A stretch of 64,000 nt of DNA from assembly GCA_963837395.1 (NCBI GenBank), contig CAWINI010000003.1, positions 310,001 through 374,000 of the forward strand, written 5' to 3'. Under the pieces are notes generated by a model that had not been told where the DNA came from, made no database searches, and saw only the letters and a program-made list of their open reading frames with translations. This document shows, piece by piece, positions 51,932 to 61,492 of the stretch (positions within the stretch are counted from its first letter, which is position 1; each line of letters opens with the position of its first letter). The position numbers and the translations under genes are program-made. This DNA is from CAVZQN01 sp963837395 (GTDB lineage Bacteria > Acidobacteriota > HRBIN11 > JAKEFK01).

Positions 51932-54257
51932 CCTGTTCTGCGCGGCAGCCTACGCTGACATCGGAGTTGTAATTCCGGGGGATCGCGAGGAACCGGACCC
52001 ATCCATCCTTACGCTGGATGAAGTCCACATTCAGGTTCGAGTCGATAACCAGCATGCCCGCGTCCGGATTACACAAATTTTCGGAAATCATACCAATCAA
52101 ATTCAGGAAGGAAAATACGTATTCGCCATTCCAGGTGATGCCGCAATCTCCGATTTTGCAGTGTGGGATGGAGTAGTTCGAATTCCTGGGGTCATTTTGG
52201 AACGGAAACGCGCTTCCGAAATTTATGAATCATTACGAATCCAACGGATCGATCCCGGATTGCTCCAGCAAGACGAAGGTGAGGAAGGCGCACGGATGGC
52301 GAGCGCATTTTCTGCACGCATCGTGCCGATTCCTGCATATGGCAGCAAGAGACTGGAAATCGAATACACCCAAAAGATTAATGTGCAAGGAACGCAATCT
52401 TATTTTTCGCTTCCGCTGAAGCCGGATCTCTTTCGCGAACAAAAAGCAGGATACGTTTCATTACAACTCGAATTCCTGAGCACGATTCCATTCGCAGATT
52501 TCAAATTCATTTCCACACAGTACCCGATTGAAATGCATCCGCAAGGCAAATCCAAATGGCAAGGATCTTTTGAAGCAAGGGACATTCTTTTATCAGAAGA
52601 TTTCGCATTTCAATATCGATTGGATACTCAAAAGAGTGAATTGTCGTTTTTAGCTTTCCGTGGTGCTGATAGCGCATTGCGATCTGAAGGACAGGTAGTC
52701 ACAGCGTTCGATCAACCATCCACGGGTAAAGTGGAAGATGGATATTTTTGGGCTTCAGCTCTTTTGAATGAAGGTGGAAACGCAAACAAACAGGATCCGC
52801 GGTCCATTTTGATTTTGCTGGATGCTTCATCATCAATGCGTTGGGAAAAACTAGAGCAGGCATTTACCGCTCTTGATTATTTCCTGCAAAGCCTGCGTGA
52901 AAACGATGAATTTCAAATCATTTTGTTTCATCAAGAAATACATGCATCAAGCGATTCGCCGTTACCGGCAACGCGAGCAAACATCCAACAAGCATTACAG
53001 TTTGTGCGATCGCAATATCTCATGGGTGGAACTGATTTTCGTAAGGCTTTGGATTCGGCATTTCAATCAGCAAGCAAACTGAAAACCAGCAATCGTTATT
53101 TGATTTTGATTACCGATGGGAATCCAACCCTCACTCAAATTCAGACCAAGAAGCTGATTGAACATTTTGAATCAGGGAACAAGACGGCCAACCTTCGCGC
53201 ATTTTGTTTTGGTGTGGGCACCGATACCAATCGAACTTTTCTTTCGGAAATCTCCGAACGGAGCAATGGCAATTTTGATTGGGTGACCGAAAGCGAAGAT
53301 TTGAGTTTTAAGCTGCAAGCGTTCTTTACAAAAGTCGGACAAGAACCAGCGCATAACATGACGCTCACTACATCCGCGCCTGATCTTTTGTATAACGTGT
53401 ACCCAACAGATCCCGGGCGCATTTATGATGGTTCTGCGTTCGATTGGTTTGGAAGATACCGCACACCAACGAACGGAGTGAATTTAGCAGCATCTGGTTC
53501 GCTATCAGGAAAGCAAATTCAGATTCAACGCACAGTCGATTTTCCGGAAACCGCAACCGAACACGGATTCATTCCGCGCGGATGGGCGCGTATGCGGGTA
53601 GATGCACTGCTACGCAAGATGGAACTTGAAGGCGAAGACGATGCGAGTATCGATGAAATCATCCGTCTTGCTAAGAAATATAAATTCGTAACACCTTATA
53701 CATCATTTCTTGCTGCACCCCGATCGCTGTTACGACCTCGTGCAATTCGCCCGGGCGATCCGCTATTACGCGTGAAGACAGATCCGGAAATTATTTCTGT
53801 AACTGCAATTTTTCCGTTCGGCCTGGTGAAGAGTCTGATTTACCTGAAGAGTGAAGATATCTGGCAAACACGTTTTCTGGTTCCAAAAGAATTTTCAGAT
53901 GGCACTTATTTTTGCAGATTAATTTTGCGTGATCGCGCCGGGAATCAATATGAAGAAAAGAAATCATTTTTGGTGGACAGCCGTCCGCCTGTGATTCAAG
54001 CGCGATGGGACGGAACGTTAAAACGCGGCGGAAGCATCCGGCTGGTTGTGAATTCAGATCAAGATACGCGTTTCATTTACGCAAAGCTGGAAGGAACATC
54101 ACCGGTGAAGATTCAATGGAGCAATCGCGAGAAAGCTTCGGTTGGATATTTGAAAGTGCCGCAAGATTTGCCGCCTGGTGTGTATGAAATTCAGGTGGTT
54201 GGCGAAGATTTCGCTCACAACATCAGCCGTTGGTCGCGCAAAGTGGAAGTGTACTGA
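51897..54257 (+). CDS. VIT plus VWA domain secreted protein
   Basis: About 786 residues starting at an ATG inside the previous gene (35-bp overlap). A signal peptide (FLIFASLFCAAAYA) leads to a VIT domain (QVRVDNQHARVRITQIFGN, YVFAIPGDAAISDFAVWDG) and a VWA domain with an intact MIDAS: DASSS near residue 310, Thr in MGGTDFRKALD and Asp in ITDGNP. A beta-rich tail of about 300 residues follows. The pairing of VIT and VWA is that of inter-alpha-trypsin inhibitor heavy chains and of some bacterial envelope proteins. It probably binds a partner in the periplasm through its metal site. It overlaps the next gene by one base (TGATG). Confidence 0.88.
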   Translation: MTNLVRFLIFASLFCAAAYADIGVVIPGDREEPDPSILTLDEVHIQVRVDNQHARVRITQIFGNHTNQIQEGKYVFAIPGDAAISDFAVWDGVVRIPGVILERKRASEIYESLRIQRIDPGLLQQDEGEEGARMASAFSARIVPIPAYGSKRLEIEYTQKINVQGTQSYFSLPLKPDLFREQKAGYVSLQLEFLSTIPFADFKFISTQYPIEMHPQGKSKWQGSFEARDILLSEDFAFQYRLDTQKSELSFLAFRGADSALRSEGQVVTAFDQPSTGKVEDGYFWASALLNEGGNANKQDPRSILILLDASSSMRWEKLEQAFTALDYFLQSLRENDEFQIILFHQEIHASSDSPLPATRANIQQALQFVRSQYLMGGTDFRKALDSAFQSASKLKTSNRYLILITDGNPTLTQIQTKKLIEHFESGNKTANLRAFCFGVGTDTNRTFLSEISERSNGNFDWVTESEDLSFKLQAFFTKVGQEPAHNMTLTTSAPDLLYNVYPTDPGRIYDGSAFDWFGRYRTPTNGVNLAASGSLSGKQIQIQRTVDFPETATEHGFIPRGWARMRVDALLRKMELEGEDDASIDEIIRLAKKYKFVTPYTSFLAAPRSLLRPRAIRPGDPLLRVKTDPEIISVTAIFPFGLVKSLIYLKSEDIWQTRFLVPKEFSDGTYFCRLILRDRAGNQYEEKKSFLVDSRPPVIQARWDGTLKRGGSIRLVVNSDQDTRFIYAKLEGTSPVKIQWSNREKASVGYLKVPQDLPPGVYEIQVVGEDFAHNISRWSRKVEVY

Positions 54258-57200
54258 TGGATACGAAGGATTTGAGGCCCGGCGTTGCGGTGGCAGGGTG
54301 CGAACGCCGGGCCTCTGAAATTCCGCAACCCTTAGAGGCCTGGGCCTCGCGCCCTGCCTCCGCAGGCCTGGGCCTCACGGCCATTGTCTTCCTGGCGATC
54401 TCTTCCCTCCTTTTCGCCATCGTTCCATCCGATTTGCGTGAAAGCGATCCCTTATCGCCAGCGTTATATCATCATGAATCATTTGAGGGTCAGCAGACGA
54501 TTGTCCCGAATACACCGCAAACTGCACGCGCAGAAATTCAAAAGCTGATTCAAAGTCAGCCTGATAATCCGGTGTTTTACCGCGCACTCGCGGAAGTCGA
54601 TTTACAGCTGCTTGATGTCAATCAAGCAGAACTGCACATGAACCAATTCATGGAAAAATCTACAGACAAAGATGTTGCCTACTTTAAATTGGAAGAATTC
54701 TTTCACGGCCGAACACGTTTTGAAGACGAATTCAAAACAATGCTGGATCATGCACATGCCGTAACTCCAAAACCAGGTGATCCAGATTCAAATGCTGGAG
54801 CTTACTTACACTATCATCGCGCCATCACACAAATTCAGAATTACGGACTCAAGCAAGATCAAGAAATTATTTATCGAACGATTGTAGAAACGTATCCAGA
54901 ATCTCAAAAGCCGTTGTTAGATTTGCTGGAATGGGAAAGAACAAATCACGGCAATACGAAAGCATTGGAAATCTTGGAACAGTTCCATCAGAAATTTCCT
55001 GATCAAAACAAAACTTATTTGCTGAAGAAGGCTTCGTTATTAGAAGCTCAAAAAGCGTTTGAACTTTTGAATACAAGCTATGATCCGCTCTGGGACATCG
55101 ATTTAGCTCGCGAGTTGGATCAAGCATCGATTCGCGCTGAAAAAAAAGGAGAATATCTCGCTACATTAAAAGACAAATTAGAAAAACAGTCGCTTGATCT
55201 GGATGCTGTAACACGTCTCTTCCATAGCTACTACTTTGCAGGAAACACAATTGAGGCAACATCAATTCTGAATGACTATCGCTTGTTGAAAGAAAAAAGT
55301 GTCCAGGAGAAAAAATCGAAATGGGAAGCGGATGAGCTGTGGATCATGGCTCAACTTCACCATCGAATTCTAAATCTGAATGAAGCAGCACGTTTTTATT
55401 ACGCTTTGTATGGAGCACAATTACAAAAAATTAAACCGGCCCGTTACAGCACTATTGCTGCGGATGATGCGCTTTACGGAATATTTCAAATTTTAATTTC
55501 CGCTGAAGAGCGTCCGATCCAATTAGGCGCAGGCAATCTCGATCTTTACAAAGACATTGCAACCGCCGATACGAATCCGGGTGTGCTGAATGGCATCCTT
55601 TCGTTGATTTTGAATAACACACATCCGGAGACCGAGTTTGAACAACAAGAAAATAAAGCAATCGGATATTTTAATCGCGCGCAAGCTGGCTCCATTTTAA
55701 GATTAGTCCAAAAGGATTATCCGGCATCGAAACATCTTCCAGGAATGTATAAAGATGTTTTGAAGATCTATCAGAAATATGGAATGGATGATCTGATCAT
55801 CAAGACCGGTGAGAATTTTTTCAAGGCGTTTCCACAATCAGATGAAATTATAGAAATCGGGATTGCTGTCACTGATGCATATTCGCGGAAGCAAGATCAC
55901 ACACATGAATGGCAAACGTATGAGTATTTACTTCCCATCGCTGCAAAAAATGATGCTGGTCAATCATTAGTTCAGCAGCAGCCCGCACCAGAAACATACG
56001 CAGATGAAGAAGAGAGCGATGAGGAATCATACCAGGAACAACAGACAGCGCCAGCAGAATCGGCTTACAGTTATTCCTCACTTTTGAAGCGTTACATCAG
56101 CAGCTTGACGCAAGAAAAAAATTACAATGCAGTGTTAATGCTGTACCGAGATCAAATTCAGAAGTATCCAGCGGAAGAAAGTCTTTACGAAAATTTTGCT
56201 GAGTATCTTGCCCAAAATAATTTGTTTGATGAAGAAGCTTCCGTTTACTCGAGCGCAATACAACAATTCAAAACCAAAAGCTGGTATGAAAAACTTGCCC
56301 GATGGTATTTGCGGCGCGAACAATCAACTGATTTGGAAAAACTTTCACATGAAGTCATTGATACATTTCAAGGAACTGACGTTGCCGAATATCTTCAGAA
56401 CGTTAACACCACCTATCCATATAGATCTCTGTACATCGCGCTGAATCGGTATGCTCTGAGCCGTTTTCCATACAACATGACATTCGTAAATAACTTACTC
56501 TCAATTTACTCCGAACATAATTACTACAATTGGGAAGAATGGGAAAAATTATGCAAGCAATATTACTTTCTGGATGAATCGATCCGGTCGCGATATCTTT
56601 ACCGGCTTGCTGAAGAACGTCGGTTGAAACAAGACGCAAATCCTTCCAGCAATCCTGACAAACTATTTGCGGCTGACAAACAAATATGGCGCGCACATTT
56701 TCAGGAATCGCTGCCGCTATACGAAGATCTTGCAACACAATATCCTGCCGATCCATGGCTCAATAGTCGCGTTGCAGACTTAAAGCGGTCGTTGGGATGG
56801 CAAAAGCCCTCCTATTACAAAGAGTCTGCGCAGCTGCGTGAATATCTTGCAAAGGTCACACCTACTGATGGTTCACTGTGGACAACTGCCGGCGAAACAC
56901 TTGCTGAAATTGAAGAGTATTCCAATGCAAAAGAATATTGGGAAAACATTCTAAAAATCGATCCACAAAATCCTGAGCGTTATTTAGAAGTCGCTACGAT
57001 TTTGTGGGACTACTACTTATTCGATGACGCTCTGGATGTAATTCAAAGAGCACGAACGCTGAAAGAATCAGATTCCTTGTTTGCATACGAAGCTGGCGCA
57101 ATCTATGAATCAAAAAGGGATTATCAAACCGCAGTCGCAGAATACAGCAAAAGTTTAGTTGATGCTTCCGAAGAAGCCAGGAATCGATTAAATCAGCTTT

Positions 57201-60200
57201 ATAGGCGTCCAAAGTTGTCGCCATTAATTCGCACGCATCTGGAAAAGCAATTACAACAAAATCCTCAAGATGAGAATTGGTGGCTTGGAGTGATCGCTTT
57301 TTACAGCGATCAAAAAGAAAAAGATGCGGTTCGTGATCTTATTACAAGAGCGATCGGAACATTGAAACCTGAAAATTTTGCAAACGCAGTAAATTCCCTG
57401 GACACAACCGCACGCAATTTCGGATTCGATTCACTGCAAGAAAGTTTGATCCAGAAACGGATTCAATATGCGTCAACCGATTTGGAAAAAATTACTGTGA
57501 ACCTGGAATTGGCTTCTTACTATGATTCCCGCGGGCAAAAAGACAAAGCAGAATCAGTGCTGCTCGCCCTGTATCAAAAGCAGCACGCTTCAGCAGGTTT
57601 AATTCAAGAGCTGATTTCGTTCTATTGGCGCAATGGTTATTACGATAAAGCTTTTGGTATTTACGATTCATCGCTTCAGATCGCAAATTCACAATACCGC
57701 AAACAATATTTGCACGAAATGGTCGATCGTTACCGCGAACGCAAAAATTATGATCGTGCGCTTGCCGCGCTTGCAGAACTTCGCAAAGATGATCCGCTGA
57801 ATGGCGATCTATTCAGGATTGTCTCTGAAATTTATGCGGAGCAAGGAAATTACGCGGCCATGATTCAGCATTATCGTGATGGTCTGCAGATGGTTCGTGA
57901 TTCAAAAATGTCTGAAGATGAAAAGAAACAGCAGATCGCCGTAATGCGCAGAGGAATCATCCAGGCAAATCTGATTCTGAAAGATTACACCGCTGCATTG
58001 GATCAATATGTTGAACTTCTTAATCGCGATGCTGAAAATGAAGCGCTGTTAAGTGAAGCAGCATTCTTTGCAGCGCGTTATGGAATTTCATCTCGCTTGT
58101 TCGATTACTACACAAAAACAGCGGCTGCATCTCCGAAGGATCATCGATGGCCGATGCTGCTTGGCCGCTTGCACTTGTATTCCAGCAATCCTGAAGCAGC
58201 AATTGATCAATTCCGCGCAGCAATAGCGATACGCCCTGAACGAGTAGATTTGCATCAGAGTCTTGCTGATGCATATCAGCGATCCGGGAAATATCCGGAA
58301 GCATTGCAGGAATACGATCGACTTTATGCGTTGACTTACAAAGATTCTCGCTGGCTCAGCTCCATGGCCGAGTTGAATGCAAGACTGGGCAATCAAAAGA
58401 AAGCGCTTGAGTTGTATGAGCAATATCTTTCCGGCCGGACTCCGCTTGAACGCGATTTTGAAATGGCACAGAAGTGTTTGAGTTGGGGAATGTCGAAAAG
58501 TGCAATTGCTTATGGCAATGCAGGCGTTAAAAAATTTCAAACCGATATCACATTATCGATTCCGGCTGAAGGACTTGCTGCCTACGTCGAAGCGCTCGTA
58601 CAAAACAATTCTGCAGGAACAGCACTGGAATTAATGCATCAAACATTGAATCGGATCGAAGCAGCAAAAAAGAAAGCGACGTTTGATGCTGAAGCTCTGA
58701 GATCTGTGGAATACATGATCCAGGATTCGATGATTCGAATTCTGCCTGCGATGGTCAAGAAATATTCAACCGGTGATGAACTGGATGCACTTGAATCAAA
58801 ACTGCTTGCTCTCAACGCCGTATCAGATAATGAACAAAGATCAAAAAGACTTCTGCCTTTTGCGCAAGCTGCAGGACTAGCAAAGGCTCAAGAACAGCTT
58901 TTGCGCCAGCTTGTACATGAAGCATATAACTCGAGTACTTCTTATTACCTTACGAATCGCGAAACTTTGCGCCGGTTTTATCTTGATCGCCAGGCATATG
59001 CTACGTGCGCACAATTCCTGGAAACAGAATGGAGAAGACATCGTCATCATGGCGACTATCGAAATGAATTATTGCAGGCAGCAGACGCTTATCGTCTTGC
59101 AGGATTGCATGACAACGAACTTGTAATTTTGCGCGAATACTACAGCTTTGGAAAAAATAACACCCTTGAAGCTGAACCGGTGGAACGTTACTTATCCCTG
59201 CTTTATGAAAAGAACTTGCGCACAGAACTGAAAGCATCAACAGCAACTTCAGATTTGACTGCCGCAAACTTTTTTGTAAAACGTAAAGATCGCGAACTCG
59301 CAACGTTGGCAATCGAAACACTTTCGAAGACTCATGATCCAGTTTGGAAAACAATTCAACTGGCAATGCTGAGTAAAGAATTGGGAATCAAGGAACAAAG
59401 TGTAAAAGAACTTTTCGTTTCCGCACTCGATCTGCGAAACATCGGCGATTCAATTGATGCTCGTGGAGATTCAAAGACTTCAGTGTTTGGCGATGATTGG
59501 TTTTATTACGGTACACGTTACGGTGAATATCTGTGGAACACAAATGCCGATGATGCTTCCTATTACCTTGTTTCTGATCTTGAAGGTGCACCATTGCGCA
59601 GCGAACGCCAGGATCAATTAGGATCATGGTACCTAACCACTGCGAAACTCAATGAACAAGCATTGAATCATTTCACCCTTGCCGCGGAATTAGATCCAAA
59701 GAATGCGAACTATCAGGATCATCGCGCAGAAGCACTCTATGCAATGGGCAAAAAGGATGAAGCGATTGCAATTTGGAAAAGTTTGCTTGCTGATCAAACA
59801 CCTTCCAATTACCTGCTCGTCTGCGAAGCGGCATCAAACCACGAGTTCATGAATGCTGTTGATTCAGATATCGAAAAATATCTAACAACTCAAATCGGGA
59901 AATATGGAGCTGCCGGGTTAAATGATTTGATCCAAACTTATTTGGAAAGTGTATCGCCGGAAAAAAGAAAAGCATTAATACCAAAATGGATTACTGCAGC
60001 ACCAGCGCCAAAAGAATTTGGTTCTGCTTTGTTAGAAATTTCCGCGCTCAATCAAGACGACAGAATTCTTGTTTACACACAGATTGCAAATTATTTGAAG
60101 ACATGGATGCGATCGGCGGCCGGAAATGAAATTGAGGTAGCAAGGAATCAATGGGTGCTGTGGAATTATCTGGCGGCCTCAGAATATTTGGAAAACAAAC

Positions 60201-61492
60201 AAAACAGCTTTGCATTTGAAATATCCAGTGAACTTCTGGATGAATTGAAGAGAATCTCAGAATCAAATACGCCGCGAGTCCAGAAGTTCACATTGTTAAA
60301 TGCGCAAGCGTTATTACGCCTAGGGAAAACGAATGAAGCACTGGAATTACTGCGCAAATATATTCATGGCGATTTAACCGATCCTGCACAATTGGAAAAT
60401 GCTGCAATCGATGATGAAAAATATCTCAAGGCCAATGAGCTTCTTCGTGATGGAGGAAGATCGGCAGAAGCTTCAAGCATTCTGGAAGAGATGTACGAAC
60501 GGAAATTATTAGCGGGGGCGATGGATTCATCAACATTCATCGGTCTTGCGCAAATTCGCCTGGATCAAAACAGAAACGATGAAGCACTCCAATATTTGAA
60601 TCGCATGATTTACAGTTCTCCGGAAAATTTGGACAACTTCAATCTGGCCGCTGAATTGTTGGAAAAGAATAATCGAATCGCGGAAGCATTGAATTTACGC
60701 AACGAACTAAAGAAAAGAAAATCCTGGGATGAAGCCAATCGAATTAAGATCGCTGAAGATTTGGCAGCCACCAACAAACTGAAAGAAGCAGCGTTGACTG
60801 CAAAAGCTGTTTTGCAATCTGAACAATCGACTTTGGAATATCAAGTACGTGCCTCAAAAGTATATGGTGCAGCAACAACCGGCCTGGCAGGCAAACTTGA
60901 GATGCAGCAGATCGAAAAGGCGGTCCGCTCAAAATCGAGTGACATGAAGCCTCCGGTTTATTACAGTTCGTTACGACAGCTTTTAATCGAACGGAATCCT
61001 TCATTGGATTTGTTGTTGAACGAAAAGTTTGTGAATCCGCAAAGCAGCAATCTAGAAGTTCCATTGTTCCGCGCTTTTCGGAAAGCAGACTTATGCAAGC
61101 AAGCTCTTGAAGCGATTGATCGCGACAATACTTCAAGCAGAAATTATCAAGATGAAGAGGAATATTCAGGCAGGTATGGCGATTATGGTGAAGATGCATT
61201 TTATGATTCCGATCAATATGATCCTACTGAAAATTATCCCATCAATAAGTTGTATCTAACGGATCAGGAAAGTGTTGAGTTAGCGCTTGAAGCTGCGGAG
61301 TGTGCAGGGAAAATAGATGATTCGATTCGTCAAATTTTCTTCTTGAAGATTGCTCTTCAGCATACCGAAACCGATTCGAAGAAAGAAGAGATAGAACAGA
61401 CGATTGAGAAAGTGGAGGATGCTGTCAGCGAAAAAGCAGAAATTGAAGCGGCGCGATGGAAGGTCCAGCCGAATCTGGGGAGGCAGTCATGA
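54257..61492 (+). CDS. Giant TPR-repeat envelope protein
   Basis: A 2411-residue protein. The ATG overlaps the previous TGA. After MDTKDL comes an unusual 34-residue Arg/Ala/Pro-rich stretch encoded by a palindromic repeat, then a hydrophobic segment (LTAIVFLAISSLLFAIVP, about 41-58) that should anchor or export it. Nearly all the rest is TPR or TPR-like helical pairs (for example PVFYRALAEVDLQLLDV, HLYSSNPEAAIDQFRAAI, VDLHQSLADAYQRSGKY). Two acidic Tyr/Glu-rich patches occur (about residue 585 and near 2300). It is a very long periplasmic solenoid, likely a scaffold for the neighbouring operon products. The stop overlaps the next ATG by four bases. Confidence 0.88.
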   Translation: MDTKDLRPGVAVAGCERRASEIPQPLEAWASRPASAGLGLTAIVFLAISSLLFAIVPSDLRESDPLSPALYHHESFEGQQTIVPNTPQTARAEIQKLIQSQPDNPVFYRALAEVDLQLLDVNQAELHMNQFMEKSTDKDVAYFKLEEFFHGRTRFEDEFKTMLDHAHAVTPKPGDPDSNAGAYLHYHRAITQIQNYGLKQDQEIIYRTIVETYPESQKPLLDLLEWERTNHGNTKALEILEQFHQKFPDQNKTYLLKKASLLEAQKAFELLNTSYDPLWDIDLARELDQASIRAEKKGEYLATLKDKLEKQSLDLDAVTRLFHSYYFAGNTIEATSILNDYRLLKEKSVQEKKSKWEADELWIMAQLHHRILNLNEAARFYYALYGAQLQKIKPARYSTIAADDALYGIFQILISAEERPIQLGAGNLDLYKDIATADTNPGVLNGILSLILNNTHPETEFEQQENKAIGYFNRAQAGSILRLVQKDYPASKHLPGMYKDVLKIYQKYGMDDLIIKTGENFFKAFPQSDEIIEIGIAVTDAYSRKQDHTHEWQTYEYLLPIAAKNDAGQSLVQQQPAPETYADEEESDEESYQEQQTAPAESAYSYSSLLKRYISSLTQEKNYNAVLMLYRDQIQKYPAEESLYENFAEYLAQNNLFDEEASVYSSAIQQFKTKSWYEKLARWYLRREQSTDLEKLSHEVIDTFQGTDVAEYLQNVNTTYPYRSLYIALNRYALSRFPYNMTFVNNLLSIYSEHNYYNWEEWEKLCKQYYFLDESIRSRYLYRLAEERRLKQDANPSSNPDKLFAADKQIWRAHFQESLPLYEDLATQYPADPWLNSRVADLKRSLGWQKPSYYKESAQLREYLAKVTPTDGSLWTTAGETLAEIEEYSNAKEYWENILKIDPQNPERYLEVATILWDYYLFDDALDVIQRARTLKESDSLFAYEAGAIYESKRDYQTAVAEYSKSLVDASEEARNRLNQLYRRPKLSPLIRTHLEKQLQQNPQDENWWLGVIAFYSDQKEKDAVRDLITRAIGTLKPENFANAVNSLDTTARNFGFDSLQESLIQKRIQYASTDLEKITVNLELASYYDSRGQKDKAESVLLALYQKQHASAGLIQELISFYWRNGYYDKAFGIYDSSLQIANSQYRKQYLHEMVDRYRERKNYDRALAALAELRKDDPLNGDLFRIVSEIYAEQGNYAAMIQHYRDGLQMVRDSKMSEDEKKQQIAVMRRGIIQANLILKDYTAALDQYVELLNRDAENEALLSEAAFFAARYGISSRLFDYYTKTAAASPKDHRWPMLLGRLHLYSSNPEAAIDQFRAAIAIRPERVDLHQSLADAYQRSGKYPEALQEYDRLYALTYKDSRWLSSMAELNARLGNQKKALELYEQYLSGRTPLERDFEMAQKCLSWGMSKSAIAYGNAGVKKFQTDITLSIPAEGLAAYVEALVQNNSAGTALELMHQTLNRIEAAKKKATFDAEALRSVEYMIQDSMIRILPAMVKKYSTGDELDALESKLLALNAVSDNEQRSKRLLPFAQAAGLAKAQEQLLRQLVHEAYNSSTSYYLTNRETLRRFYLDRQAYATCAQFLETEWRRHRHHGDYRNELLQAADAYRLAGLHDNELVILREYYSFGKNNTLEAEPVERYLSLLYEKNLRTELKASTATSDLTAANFFVKRKDRELATLAIETLSKTHDPVWKTIQLAMLSKELGIKEQSVKELFVSALDLRNIGDSIDARGDSKTSVFGDDWFYYGTRYGEYLWNTNADDASYYLVSDLEGAPLRSERQDQLGSWYLTTAKLNEQALNHFTLAAELDPKNANYQDHRAEALYAMGKKDEAIAIWKSLLADQTPSNYLLVCEAASNHEFMNAVDSDIEKYLTTQIGKYGAAGLNDLIQTYLESVSPEKRKALIPKWITAAPAPKEFGSALLEISALNQDDRILVYTQIANYLKTWMRSAAGNEIEVARNQWVLWNYLAASEYLENKQNSFAFEISSELLDELKRISESNTPRVQKFTLLNAQALLRLGKTNEALELLRKYIHGDLTDPAQLENAAIDDEKYLKANELLRDGGRSAEASSILEEMYERKLLAGAMDSSTFIGLAQIRLDQNRNDEALQYLNRMIYSSPENLDNFNLAAELLEKNNRIAEALNLRNELKKRKSWDEANRIKIAEDLAATNKLKEAALTAKAVLQSEQSTLEYQVRASKVYGAATTGLAGKLEMQQIEKAVRSKSSDMKPPVYYSSLRQLLIERNPSLDLLLNEKFVNPQSSNLEVPLFRAFRKADLCKQALEAIDRDNTSSRNYQDEEEYSGRYGDYGEDAFYDSDQYDPTENYPINKLYLTDQESVELALEAAECAGKIDDSIRQIFFLKIALQHTETDSKKEEIEQTIEKVEDAVSEKAEIEAARWKVQPNLGRQS
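54273..54376 (+). repeat. GAGGCCCGG palindromic repeat inside coding sequence
   Basis: Two adjacent palindromes (54273-54314 and 54335-54376), each opening with GAGGCC and closing with GGCCTC, with TTGCGGTGGCAGGG in the first and CCCTGCCTCCGCAGG in the second. About 23 of the first 28 bases match the intergenic copy at 49755. They are read in frame as residues 6-40 of the TPR protein and are much richer in GC than the rest of the gene. Confidence 0.8.

Noticed and set aside
52233..52442. Minus-strand open frames across the VIT-VWA and TPR genes
   Set aside because: They are antisense shadows within strongly supported coding regions, without starts or motifs.
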